Source of the DNA: Dermatophilaceae bacterium Soc4.6
GTDB taxonomy: Bacteria; Actinomycetota; Actinomycetes; Actinomycetales; Dermatophilaceae
Reading direction: 5' to 3'
Assembly (NCBI GenBank): GCA_039889245.1
Contig: JAZGVH010000002.1
Location: 3,472,001-3,536,000 of the forward strand
DNA length: 64,000 nucleotides
Of this stretch, positions 15,709-24,271 are shown one piece after another (position 1 is the stretch's first letter; each line of letters starts with the position of its first letter). The translations under genes and the position numbers were made by a program. The notes under the pieces are model-generated. The model had not been told where the DNA came from, searched no databases, and saw only the letters and a program-made list of their open reading frames with translations.

Positions 15709-15840
15709 CCGTGGGTGACGATCGGGTGTCGGGGTGGCTGCAGGGGGTCCTGCGACCGCGCTCTCATGGCTGGGGTTCGTATATTGAGGATCCACGTCGC
15801 CCGCCCGCGGTCGACGGTGACGACGACGATGGGGTTGGCA

Positions 15841-18800
15841 GTGAGCGAACGCGGATGGTTCAACGAGGGTGCCGGCGAGGGCGAGGAGTCCGCTGCGGGC
15901 CGAGGTGGGGGCAACGGAGCGGCGTCGACCCTGCAGCGCGTGCGGCGGCGGGGGCCGCTGGTGCCGACCATCATCGTGCTCGTCGTCCTCGGTGTGCTGC
16001 TCACCGTGGTCGCGCAGGTGTGGACGGAGGTGCTGTGGTTCGACTCCGTCGGGTTCCGCTCGGTCTTCACGACAGCGCTGGGGGCCAAGCTGCTGCTCGG
16101 TGTCGTCGCCGGGGTGGTGACGGCCGCGCTGGTCGGCTCCAGCCTGGTCGTCGCCTTCCGCTCCCGCCCGATCTACGTGCCCGACCCTGAGCAGGACTCC
16201 CTCGAGCGCTACCGCGAGGCCATCGAGCCGCTGCGCCGGCTCGCGACCGTCGGTGTGCCGGTGGTCATCGGCCTGCTCACCGGGCTCGGTGCCTCCGCCC
16301 AGTGGGAGACCTGGCTGCTGTGGCTCAACCGGCAGTCGTTCGGTCAGAAGGACCCGCAGTTCGGGCTGGATCTCGGCTTCTTCGTCTTCACCCTGCCGTG
16401 GCTGCAGTTCGTCATCGGCCTGCTGACGACCGCCCTGGTCGTCGCCCTGGTCGCCGCCGCCTTCACGCACTACGTCTTCGGTGGCCTGCAGTTCACCCCG
16501 GGTAACCGGCGCACGACGCAGACCGCGCGGGTCCACCTCTCGGCCCTGCTGGCGGCGATCATCCTGCTGCGGGCCGCTGGCTACTGGCTCGACCGCTACT
16601 CCCTGACCACCAAGACCAGCGACCTGATGACCGGCATCCAGTACACCGATGCCACCGCCGTGCTCCCGACCAAGGCGCTGCTGTCGATCGCCTCGATCGT
16701 CGTGGCGCTGATGTTCCTGACCGTCATCTGGCTGCGCTCGTGGCGGCTGCCGCTCATCGGTCTCGTCAGCCTCGTCGTCGTCGCCATCGTCGTCGGCGGC
16801 ATCGTCCCCGCGCTCATCCAGTCGCTGCGGGTCAAGCCGAGCGAGCAGTCGCTCGAGGCTCCCTACCTGACCAACAACATCAAGGCCACGCGTGACGCCT
16901 ACGGCATCGCCGGGGTGGACTCGACCGTCTACAACGCGGCGACCACGGCCACCTCGCAGGGGCTGCGCAACGACGCGGCCACGGTCCCGGGCATCCGCCT
17001 CACCGACCCCAACGTCGTCTCGCCGACCTTCCAGCAGCTGCAGGCCCTGGGCCGCAACTTCTACCGCTTCCCCGACACGCTCGACGTCGACCGCTACGCC
17101 ATCGACGGCACGACCCAGGACACGGTGATCGGTGCGCGTGAGCTCGACCTCGACGGGGTGCCCGCCGGCCAGCGCAACTGGCTCAACGACCACGCCGTCT
17201 ACACCCACGGCTACGGTCTCGTCGCCGCCTACGGCAACCGCAAGGCAGCCGATGGCGGGCCGGTCTTCCTCGAGAGCTCGGTGCCGGTGGGCAAGGGCCA
17301 GCTCGGCTCCTACGAGCCACGCATCTACTTCGGCGAGCAGTCGAGCACCTACAGCATCGTGGGCGCCCCGACCGGTGGGGCCGCCCGGGAGTTCGACTAC
17401 CCGGTCGACAGCCAGTCGTCGAACCAGGCCCAGAACACATATGCCGGGACCGGCGGCGTCGCCATCGGCTCCACGGCCCGGCGCCTCGCCTACGCCATCA
17501 AGTACCGCGAGCCCAACTTCTTCCTCTCCGACGCGGTCAACGGCTCGTCCCGCCTGCTCGACTACCGCACCCCGCGCGAGCGGATCGAGCGCGTCGCCCC
17601 CTGGCTGACGCTGGACGGCAACGCCTACCCCGCCGTCGTCGACGGTCGCGTCACGTGGATCCTCGACGGCTACACGACGACCGCGAGCTATCCGAACTCG
17701 CGCCTGACCTCGATCGACACGGCCACGGCCGACTCGATCACCACGACGCGCAGCGCCGTGCAGGCGATCGACGCCGGACAGATCAACTACATCCGCAACT
17801 CGGTCAAGGCGACCGTCGACGCCTTCGACGGCTCGGTCCACCTCTACACGTGGGACGAGACCGACCCGCTGCTCAAGGCGTGGTCGGCGGCCTTCCCCGG
17901 CACCGTGGAGCCCCTCTCGGCCATCCCGGCGTCGCTCATGTCGCACCTGCGCTACCCGGAGGACCTCTTCAAGGTGCAGCGCACCGTCCTGGCGCGCTAC
18001 CACGTCACCGACCCGGGCTCGCTCTACCAGAGCAACGACCTCTGGGACGTGCCGACCGACCCCACCAAGGAGAACGTCTCGACCTACCAGCCGCCCTACT
18101 ACCTGAGCCTGGCCATGCCGGGGCAGCCGGCGCCGGCGTTCTCGTTGACGTCGACGTACAAGCCGTACGGCCCCACGCGTGACGCGCTCGCCGGGTTCCT
18201 CGCCGTCGACTCCGACGCGGGCACCAGCGCCGGCACGCGGGCGGCCGACTACGGGCGGCTGCGCCTGCTCCAGCTGCCTCGTGACCTCAACGTCAACGGC
18301 CCCGGTCAGGTGCAGAACGTCATCAACACCTCCAACGAGACCCAGACCGGCGGCCAGCCCCTGGGGCTGTCGAGCTACCTGACCTCGGTGCGCTCGGGCG
18401 GGTCGACCGTCGTCTTCGGCAACCTGCTCACCCTCCCGGTCGGTGGTGGCCTGCTCTACGTCGAGCCGATCTACGTGCAGGGGACGAAGTCGTCGTCGTA
18501 TCCGCTGAACCAGCTGGTGGTGACCATCTTCGGCAACAAGCTGACCTGGTCGGCCACCCTCAGCGGCGCGCTCGACGCGCTCTTCCCCGGGGGGTCCGGC
18601 ACGACAGCGCCCGACAAGCCGACCACCGGGGGCACCCCCCCGGTGACGGCGCCGGGCACCGGCACGGGCACGGGCAACAATGCGGCGCTGGCGCAGGCAC
18701 TGGCTGACGCTCAGAAGGCGGTCACCGCGTCGGAGGCCGCCCTCAAGGCGGGTGACTTCACGGCGTACGGCAAGGCGCAGACCGATCTCAAGGCCGCCAT

Positions 18801-18888
18801 CACGAAGGCCGCAGCGGCGGCCCCGACGGGGGCAGGCAGCTCCACGCCGACCACGACACCGGTGCCGACGGCCACGCCGACCGGCTGA
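15841..18888 (+). CDS. UPF0182 family integral membrane protein
   Basis: About 1015 residues. Seven or so transmembrane segments occupy residues 35-330, followed by a large soluble part and a C-terminal Thr/Pro/Gly-rich tail with an Ala-rich helix (ALADAQKAVTASEAALKAGDFTAYGKAQTDLKAAI). Family hallmarks include LWFDSVGFRSVF, YLTNNIKATRDAYG, DPNVVSPTFQQLQALG and the EPNFFLSD segment. Found in most actinobacteria (M. tuberculosis Rv3193c, same neighbourhood); function unknown. GTG 15841 (VSERGWFNEG) is used; ATG 15829 in the same frame is an alternative, neither with a strong ribosome site. A TATATT box at 15780-15785 may be its -10. Confidence 0.9.
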   Translation: MSERGWFNEGAGEGEESAAGRGGGNGAASTLQRVRRRGPLVPTIIVLVVLGVLLTVVAQVWTEVLWFDSVGFRSVFTTALGAKLLLGVVAGVVTAALVGSSLVVAFRSRPIYVPDPEQDSLERYREAIEPLRRLATVGVPVVIGLLTGLGASAQWETWLLWLNRQSFGQKDPQFGLDLGFFVFTLPWLQFVIGLLTTALVVALVAAAFTHYVFGGLQFTPGNRRTTQTARVHLSALLAAIILLRAAGYWLDRYSLTTKTSDLMTGIQYTDATAVLPTKALLSIASIVVALMFLTVIWLRSWRLPLIGLVSLVVVAIVVGGIVPALIQSLRVKPSEQSLEAPYLTNNIKATRDAYGIAGVDSTVYNAATTATSQGLRNDAATVPGIRLTDPNVVSPTFQQLQALGRNFYRFPDTLDVDRYAIDGTTQDTVIGARELDLDGVPAGQRNWLNDHAVYTHGYGLVAAYGNRKAADGGPVFLESSVPVGKGQLGSYEPRIYFGEQSSTYSIVGAPTGGAAREFDYPVDSQSSNQAQNTYAGTGGVAIGSTARRLAYAIKYREPNFFLSDAVNGSSRLLDYRTPRERIERVAPWLTLDGNAYPAVVDGRVTWILDGYTTTASYPNSRLTSIDTATADSITTTRSAVQAIDAGQINYIRNSVKATVDAFDGSVHLYTWDETDPLLKAWSAAFPGTVEPLSAIPASLMSHLRYPEDLFKVQRTVLARYHVTDPGSLYQSNDLWDVPTDPTKENVSTYQPPYYLSLAMPGQPAPAFSLTSTYKPYGPTRDALAGFLAVDSDAGTSAGTRAADYGRLRLLQLPRDLNVNGPGQVQNVINTSNETQTGGQPLGLSSYLTSVRSGGSTVVFGNLLTLPVGGGLLYVEPIYVQGTKSSSYPLNQLVVTIFGNKLTWSATLSGALDALFPGGSGTTAPDKPTTGGTPPVTAPGTGTGTGNNAALAQALADAQKAVTASEAALKAGDFTAYGKAQTDLKAAITKAAAAAPTGAGSSTPTTTPVPTATPTG

Positions 18889-18893
18889 GGTCC

Positions 18894-18945
18894 GACCCCC
18901 CGAGGGGTCTTCGTGCCGGGGCCGCCCACGATTTGGCGGTCCCGG
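18894..18945 (+). terminator. Two hairpins downstream of UPF0182
   Basis: GACCCC/GGGGTC (18894-18899 with 18904-18909) followed by TTC, then an 11-bp stem CCGGGGCCGCC (18916-18926) / GGCGGTCCCGG (18935-18945) with one G-T pair. The right arm of the second overlaps the -35 element of the tRNA promoter. Confidence 0.5.
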
Positions 18946-18962
18946 TGTGGCTCCCGTAAGAT
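18933..18962 (+). promoter_or_regulatory. Promoter of the initiator tRNA gene
   Basis: TTGGCG (18933-18938) and TAAGAT (18957-18962) are separated by 18 nt; the tRNA begins 14 nt after the -10. Good fit to a housekeeping sigma promoter. Confidence 0.65.
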
Positions 18963-18975
18963 CAAGGCATACCGA

Positions 18976-19049
18976 CGCGGGGTGGAGCAGCTCGGTAGCT
19001 CGCCGGGCTCATAACCCGGAGGTCGCAGGTTCAAATCCTGCCCCCGCTA
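18976..19049 (+). tRNA. tRNA-fMet (anticodon CAT)
   Basis: 74-nt cloverleaf: acceptor CGCGGGG with CCCCGCT, D-arm GAGCAGCTCGGTAGCTC, anticodon stem-loop CCGGG-CTCATAA-CCCGG, T-arm GCAGG-TTCAAAT-CCTGC, discriminator A at 19049; CCA is not encoded. Two initiator signs: position 1 (C) is unpaired with 72 (T), and the anticodon stem ends in three G-C pairs (GGG/CCC). Confidence 0.95.
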
Positions 19050-19081
19050 CAACACGACCGGCATCGTCCGGTCGACGCAGA

Positions 19082-19109
19082 AGCCCTCAGGTTCACCTGG
19101 GGGCTTTTC
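19082..19109 (+). terminator. Intrinsic terminator after tRNA-fMet
   Basis: AGCCCTCAGG (19082-19091), loop TTCA, CCTGGGGGCT (19096-19105), then a T-run (TTTT). One T-G pair in a 10-bp stem. A classic Rho-independent terminator. Confidence 0.85.
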
Positions 19110-19200
19110 TGTGTGCTCGGCGAGGACGCCCAGCGGCGGGTCCCTGCGCGCTCGGCCGTCACGGGACCTTGGTCCCCCCTTCGCCGGCTGTCGCCGTGGC

Positions 19201-19222
19201 AACGTCATCCCAAAGTGACGTT
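19201..19222. promoter_or_regulatory. Inverted repeat upstream of narK (candidate operator)
   Basis: AACGTCA (19201-19207) and TGACGTT (19216-19222) are perfect inverted half-sites 8 nt apart, ending 21 nt before the narK ATG. It could bind a dimeric regulator of the nitrate genes; the sequence does not match the FNR or CRP consensus, so the protein is unknown. Both elements could also fold as an RNA hairpin. Confidence 0.45.
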
Positions 19223-19243
19223 CGACATGACGAGGAGCCGACG

Positions 19244-20446
19244 ATGTCCACGACAGCCGAAGGATCGGTGGCCGGCAAGGCCGGGCTGATGCTGACCCTG
19301 GCCACACTGGGGTTCGCCCTCAACTTCTGGGCCTGGGCCCTGCTGTCACCTCTGGCGGTCTCGTTCACGGCGGCCTTGCGGCTGTCGTCGTTCCAGCAGT
19401 CCCTCCTGGTCGCGGTCCCGGTGGTGGTGGGCTCTCTGGGACGCATTCCCGTCGGCGCGCTCACCGACCGCTTCGGTGGGCGGGTGATGTTCCCGGTCGT
19501 CTCGCTGGCCACCGTCGTGCCGGTGCTCTACCTGGGTCTCCTCGGGCACTCCAGCCTGACTGCCCTCCTGGTGGGCGGGTTCTTCCTGGGGATCGCCGGC
19601 ACCGCGTTCGCCGTCGGTGTGCCGTTCGTCGGAGCCTGGTTCCCGCCGGAGCGGCGCGGCTTCGCCATCGGCGTGTTCGGTGCGGGAATGGGGGGCACGG
19701 CGATCAGCGCGCTCACCACGGTGAAGCTGGTCAACGCGCACTCGACGAGCACCCCGTTCCTGATCACCGCGGTGGTGCTCGTGGCCTACGGCGTCGTCGC
19801 GGCACTGGTGCTGCGCGACTCCCCGACCCGGACCATCCCGACCCAGTCGCTGGGTCGTCGGCTGAGGAGCGCAGCGGCGCTACCGATCACCTGGCAGGCC
19901 TCAGCCCTCTACACGGTCGCGTTCGGGGGCTACGTCGCGTTCAGCGTCTACCTGCCCACCTACCTGAAGAACGCCTACCTGCTCACGCCCGCAGACGCTG
20001 CCAACCGGATGGCCGGCTTCGTCGTCGTCGCCGTCCTCATGCGACCGGTCGGCGGCTGGCTCTCGGACCGCGTGCGTCCGGCCTCCGTCCTGTCGGTGTC
20101 CTTTGCCGTCGTCGCGGTCGGTGCCCTCATCCAGTCGTCCACTCCCGCACTGGTCCCCATGGGCACCGTGGCGTTCCTGGCCATGGCCGGCGCCCTCGGG
20201 GCGGCGTCGGGCGCGACCTTCGCGCTGGTCGCTCAGCGCGCACCCGCCTCTCAGGTCGGCTCCGTCACCGGCATCGTCGGGGCCGCCGGCGGTCTCGGCG
20301 GCTTCGTCCCACCGCTGGTGATGGGGTCGATCTTCGGTCGCGCCGGTGACTACCAGCCAGGCCTGGTGGCCCTGTCTGCCGTGGCTGTCGGGGTGCTGCT
20401 GCTGGCGGCCTCGATGCGGCGCGCCACGACACCGCAGCTGGTGTGA
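19244..20446 (+). CDS. narK: Nitrate/nitrite transporter NarK (MFS)
   Basis: 400 residues, 12 predicted transmembrane segments. N-terminal FALNFWAWALLSPLAVSF and the MFS loop GRIPVGALTDRFGGR (between segments 2 and 3), and the nitrate-signature-like FGAGMGGTAIS and GAAGGLGGFVPPLVMG in segments 5 and 11, place it in the nitrate/nitrite porter family. Imports nitrate or exchanges nitrate for nitrite. ATG preceded by CGAGGAG. First gene of the nar cluster; 93 nt separate it from narG. Confidence 0.92.
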   Translation: MSTTAEGSVAGKAGLMLTLATLGFALNFWAWALLSPLAVSFTAALRLSSFQQSLLVAVPVVVGSLGRIPVGALTDRFGGRVMFPVVSLATVVPVLYLGLLGHSSLTALLVGGFFLGIAGTAFAVGVPFVGAWFPPERRGFAIGVFGAGMGGTAISALTTVKLVNAHSTSTPFLITAVVLVAYGVVAALVLRDSPTRTIPTQSLGRRLRSAAALPITWQASALYTVAFGGYVAFSVYLPTYLKNAYLLTPADAANRMAGFVVVAVLMRPVGGWLSDRVRPASVLSVSFAVVAVGALIQSSTPALVPMGTVAFLAMAGALGAASGATFALVAQRAPASQVGSVTGIVGAAGGLGGFVPPLVMGSIFGRAGDYQPGLVALSAVAVGVLLLAASMRRATTPQLV

Positions 20447-20539
20447 CGGCCCACCGCGAGGGCCGCGACGATCACCTGTCCACGGCCACCGTCGACGACC
20501 GAACCGTCCATGGCTCGCCCCCACGAAGAGAGTCCGACC

Positions 20540-23500
20540 ATGACCCAGACCCCCAAGCGGCCACGTCACACCCCTGCGCTCGACGACCCCTTGACCCAGG
20601 CGCTGGTCCGCAGCCGCCGGTTCTTCACCAAGGGCGTCGTCTCCGACGACCTGCGGACGCTGTCGAAGGTGGGGGGGCGCGAGGCCGACGACTTCTATCG
20701 TGACCGGTGGAGCCACGACAAGGTCGTCCGCTCGACCCACGGTGTCAACTGCACCGGCTCGTGCTCGTGGAAGGTCTACGTCAAGGACGGGATCATCACC
20801 TGGGAGACCCAGCAGACCGACTACCCGTCGGTCGGTCCGGACTCCCCGGAGTACGAGCCGCGCGGATGCCCTCGCGGAGCAGCCTTCTCCTGGTACACCT
20901 ACTCGCCGACCCGGGTCCGCTACCCCTACGTGCGCGGGGTGCTGCTCCAGATGTTCCGGGAGGCCAAGGCCCAGCACGGCGGTGACCCGGTGCGGGCCTG
21001 GGAGCACGTCGTCGAGAACCCCCAGCGGGCCCGGGCCTACAAGTCCGCCCGTGGCAAGGGAGGTCTGGTGCGGGCCACGTGGGAGGAGGCCAGCGAGATC
21101 GTCGCCGCCGCCCACGTGCACACCATCAAGAAGTACGGCCCCGACCGGGTCGCCGGCTTCTCGCCGATCCCCGCGATGTCGATGGTCTCCCACGCATCGG
21201 GGGCCCGGTTCGTCAACCTCATCGGCGGCTCGATGCTGAGCTTCTACGACTGGTACGCCGACCTGCCCGTCGCCTCGCCCCAGGTCTTCGGTGACCAGAC
21301 CGACGTCCCGGAGTCGGGCGACTGGTGGAACGCGGGCTACCTGATCATGTGGGGGTCCAACCTGCCGGTCACCCGCACGCCCGACGCGCACTGGATGACC
21401 GAGGCCCGCTACCGCGGCCAGAAGGTCATCGCCGTCGCCCCTGACTACGCCGACAACGTGAAGTTCGCCGACGAGTGGCTACCAGCCAAGCCAGGCACGG
21501 ACGGCGCGCTCGCGATGGCGATGGGCCACGTCGTCCTCCAGGAGTTCTTCGTCGACAAGACGACCCCCTACTTCACGCAGTACGTCAAGACCTACACCGA
21601 CCTGCCCCACCTCGTGCGGCTGGACGACGCGGGGGAGGGCGAGTACACCGCCGGCAAGTTCCTCACCGCCGCCGACCTCGCCAGCCACGCGTCGGACGAG
21701 AACGCCGACTTCAAGACCGTGGTCATCGACTCCGCGACCGGGGAGCCCGTCGTCCCCAACGGCTCCCTCGGGCACCGCTACGGCGAGGCTGGCGTGGGCA
21801 GGTGGAACCTCGAGCTCGGCGACGTCGACCCGGTTCTCTCCCTGCTCGAGAGCGCGACCGAGTCGGTGGTGGTGCGCCTGCCGCGCTTCGACACCCCCGA
21901 CGGTGCCGCCGCCGACCTGCCCCGTGGCGTCCCCGTACGCCGCGTCGACGGGCACCTCGTCACCACGGTCTTCGACCTGCTCATGGCGCAGTACGGCGTC
22001 GCGCGGCCGGGACTGCCGGGCACCTGGCCCACCGGCTACGACGACGCGACCTCGCCCTGCACCCCGGCCTGGCAGGAGGCCATCACCGGCGTCCCGGCTG
22101 CGACCGCGGCCCGCGTCGGGCGCGAGTTCGCCCAGAACGCCGAGGACTCCACGGGTCGCTCGATGATCGTCATGGGCGCCGGCACCAACCACTGGTTCCA
22201 CTCCGACACGATCTACCGCGCCTTCCTCACCCTCACCAACCTCACCGGCTGCCAGGGCGTCAACGGCGGCGGGTGGGCGCACTACGTCGGCCAGGAGAAG
22301 GTCCGCCCGATCACCGGCTACAACCAGATCGCCAACGCCCTCGACTGGAACCGACCGCCGCGCAACATGATCCAGACCGCGTTCTGGTACCTCCACACCG
22401 ACCAGTTCCGCTACGACCAGTTCGGCGCAGACACGCTGTCGGCCACCACCGGCAAGGGGCAGCTGGCCGGCAAGTCGACCGCCGACGTCATCGCCCAGAG
22501 CGCCCGCATGGGCTGGATGCCGTCCTACCCGACGTTCGACCGCAACCCGCTCGACCTCAGCGACGACGCTGCCGCGGCCGGGAAGCCGGTGGGGGAGTAC
22601 GTCGTCGAGCAGCTCAAGTCAGGAGACCTGGAGTTCGCCGGGGAGGACCCGGATGCTCCGGGGAACTACCCGCGCATCCTCTCGATCTGGCGGGCCAACC
22701 TGCTCGGCTCCTCGGGCAAGGGCAACGAGTACTTCCTCAAGCACCTGCTCGGCACCGACTCGTCGGTGCGGGCGACCGAGACGCCGGAGGGCCAGCGGCC
22801 GGTCGACGTGCGCTGGCGGGACGAGGCACCCGAGGGCAAGCTCGACCTGCTGATGACGATCGACTTCCGCCAGACGAGCACGACGATCTTCTCCGACGTC
22901 GTCCTGCCGGCCGCCACCTGGTACGAGAAGCACGACCTCAACACCACCGACATGCACCCCTTCGTGCACTCGTTCAACCCCGCCATCGCCCCGCCCTGGC
23001 AGACCCGCACCGACTGGGATGCCTGGCAGACCATCGCCGCGACGTTCAGCGAGCTGGCCGCCACCCACCTCGGCGTGCGCAAGGACGTCGTCGCGGTCGC
23101 TCTGACGCACGACACCCCCGACGCGATGGCCAACCCGCACGGCGTCGTCCGCGACTGGAAGAAGGGCGAGTGCGAGCCCATCCCCGGCGTCACCATGCCG
23201 AAGCTCGTGGAGGTCGAGCGCGACTACGGCGCCGTCGCCGAGAAGATGAACGCCCTCGGGCCGCTGGTGGACACGCTCGGGGCGACCACCAAGGGCGTGA
23301 CCTTCGAGCTCGGTAAGCAGGTCGACTACCTGCGGGCCAAGAACGGCGCCGTCCGCGGAGGGGTGGCCGACGGCCGCCCGTCGCTCAAGCGCGACGTCTT
23401 CGTCTGCGAGGCCATCCTCGCGATGTCGGGCACCACCAACGGGCACCTCGCGACCCAGGGGTTCACGACCCTCGAGAAGCGCACCGGCGTGCGGCTCGCC

Positions 23501-24271
23501 GACCTCGCGTCGGAGCACGAGGGCAAGCAGATCACGTTCGCCGACACCCAGGGACCGCCGGTCCCGGTGATCACCTCCCCGGAGTGGTCGGGCTCGGAGA
23601 CCGGGGGGCGGCGCTACTCGCCGTTCACGATCAACGTCGAGCGCAAGAAGCCGTGGCACACCCTGACGGGTCGGATGCACTTCTACCTCGACCACGACTG
23701 GATGACCGAGCTGGGGGAGGGGCTGCCGGTCTACCGGCCCCCGCTCAACATGGCGGCCCTCTTCCGCGAACCCGTCCTGGGAAACATCTCTGACGGGTCG
23801 GGCGGGCAGGTCGAGGGGCTGACCGTGCGCTACCTGACGCCGCACAACAAGTGGTCGATCCACTCGGAGTACCAGGACAACCTCTTCATGCTGTCGCTCT
23901 CACGCGGCGGTCAGAACATCTGGATGAGCGACCGCGACGCGGCCAAGGTCGGCATCGTCGACAACGACTGGATCGAGGCGGTCAACCGCAACGGGGTCGT
24001 CGTGGCCCGCGCCATCGTCTCGCACCGCATGCCCGAGGGGACCGTGTACATGTACCACGCACAAGATCGGCTCATCGACGTCCCGCTCGCGGAGACGTCG
24101 GGCAAGCGAGGCGGCATCCACAACTCGCTCACCCGCCTGCTGGTCAAGCCGTCCCACCTGATCGGTGGCTACGCGCAGCTGACCTTCGCCTTCAACTACC
24201 TCGGTCCGACGGGCAACCAGCGCGACGAGGTCACCATCATCCGCAAGCGCAGCCAGGACGTGACGTACTGA
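20540..24271 (+). CDS. narG: Respiratory nitrate reductase alpha subunit NarG
   Basis: 1243 residues, normal for NarG. N-terminal SRRFFTK is the remnant Tat-like sequence usual in membrane-bound NarG. The FS0 [4Fe-4S] site is HGVNCTGSCSWK followed by PRGCPRGA; the Mo-bis-MGD domain includes YDWYADLPVASPQVFGDQTDVPES with the Asp ligand region, and GAGTNHWFHSD. C-terminal molybdopterin-binding domain ends RDEVTIIRKRS. Cytoplasmic catalytic subunit reducing nitrate to nitrite with electrons from NarI through NarH. ATG 20540 is used; an upstream ATG at 20510 is in frame but has no site. Overlaps narH by one base (TGATG). Confidence 0.96.
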   Translation: MTQTPKRPRHTPALDDPLTQALVRSRRFFTKGVVSDDLRTLSKVGGREADDFYRDRWSHDKVVRSTHGVNCTGSCSWKVYVKDGIITWETQQTDYPSVGPDSPEYEPRGCPRGAAFSWYTYSPTRVRYPYVRGVLLQMFREAKAQHGGDPVRAWEHVVENPQRARAYKSARGKGGLVRATWEEASEIVAAAHVHTIKKYGPDRVAGFSPIPAMSMVSHASGARFVNLIGGSMLSFYDWYADLPVASPQVFGDQTDVPESGDWWNAGYLIMWGSNLPVTRTPDAHWMTEARYRGQKVIAVAPDYADNVKFADEWLPAKPGTDGALAMAMGHVVLQEFFVDKTTPYFTQYVKTYTDLPHLVRLDDAGEGEYTAGKFLTAADLASHASDENADFKTVVIDSATGEPVVPNGSLGHRYGEAGVGRWNLELGDVDPVLSLLESATESVVVRLPRFDTPDGAAADLPRGVPVRRVDGHLVTTVFDLLMAQYGVARPGLPGTWPTGYDDATSPCTPAWQEAITGVPAATAARVGREFAQNAEDSTGRSMIVMGAGTNHWFHSDTIYRAFLTLTNLTGCQGVNGGGWAHYVGQEKVRPITGYNQIANALDWNRPPRNMIQTAFWYLHTDQFRYDQFGADTLSATTGKGQLAGKSTADVIAQSARMGWMPSYPTFDRNPLDLSDDAAAAGKPVGEYVVEQLKSGDLEFAGEDPDAPGNYPRILSIWRANLLGSSGKGNEYFLKHLLGTDSSVRATETPEGQRPVDVRWRDEAPEGKLDLLMTIDFRQTSTTIFSDVVLPAATWYEKHDLNTTDMHPFVHSFNPAIAPPWQTRTDWDAWQTIAATFSELAATHLGVRKDVVAVALTHDTPDAMANPHGVVRDWKKGECEPIPGVTMPKLVEVERDYGAVAEKMNALGPLVDTLGATTKGVTFELGKQVDYLRAKNGAVRGGVADGRPSLKRDVFVCEAILAMSGTTNGHLATQGFTTLEKRTGVRLADLASEHEGKQITFADTQGPPVPVITSPEWSGSETGGRRYSPFTINVERKKPWHTLTGRMHFYLDHDWMTELGEGLPVYRPPLNMAALFREPVLGNISDGSGGQVEGLTVRYLTPHNKWSIHSEYQDNLFMLSLSRGGQNIWMSDRDAAKVGIVDNDWIEAVNRNGVVVARAIVSHRMPEGTVYMYHAQDRLIDVPLAETSGKRGGIHNSLTRLLVKPSHLIGGYAQLTFAFNYLGPTGNQRDEVTIIRKRSQDVTY

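Noticed and set aside
15154-18003. 949-codon minus-strand frame
   Set aside because: Only its last 184 codons (from 15708) look like a real protein; the rest is antisense to UPF0182.
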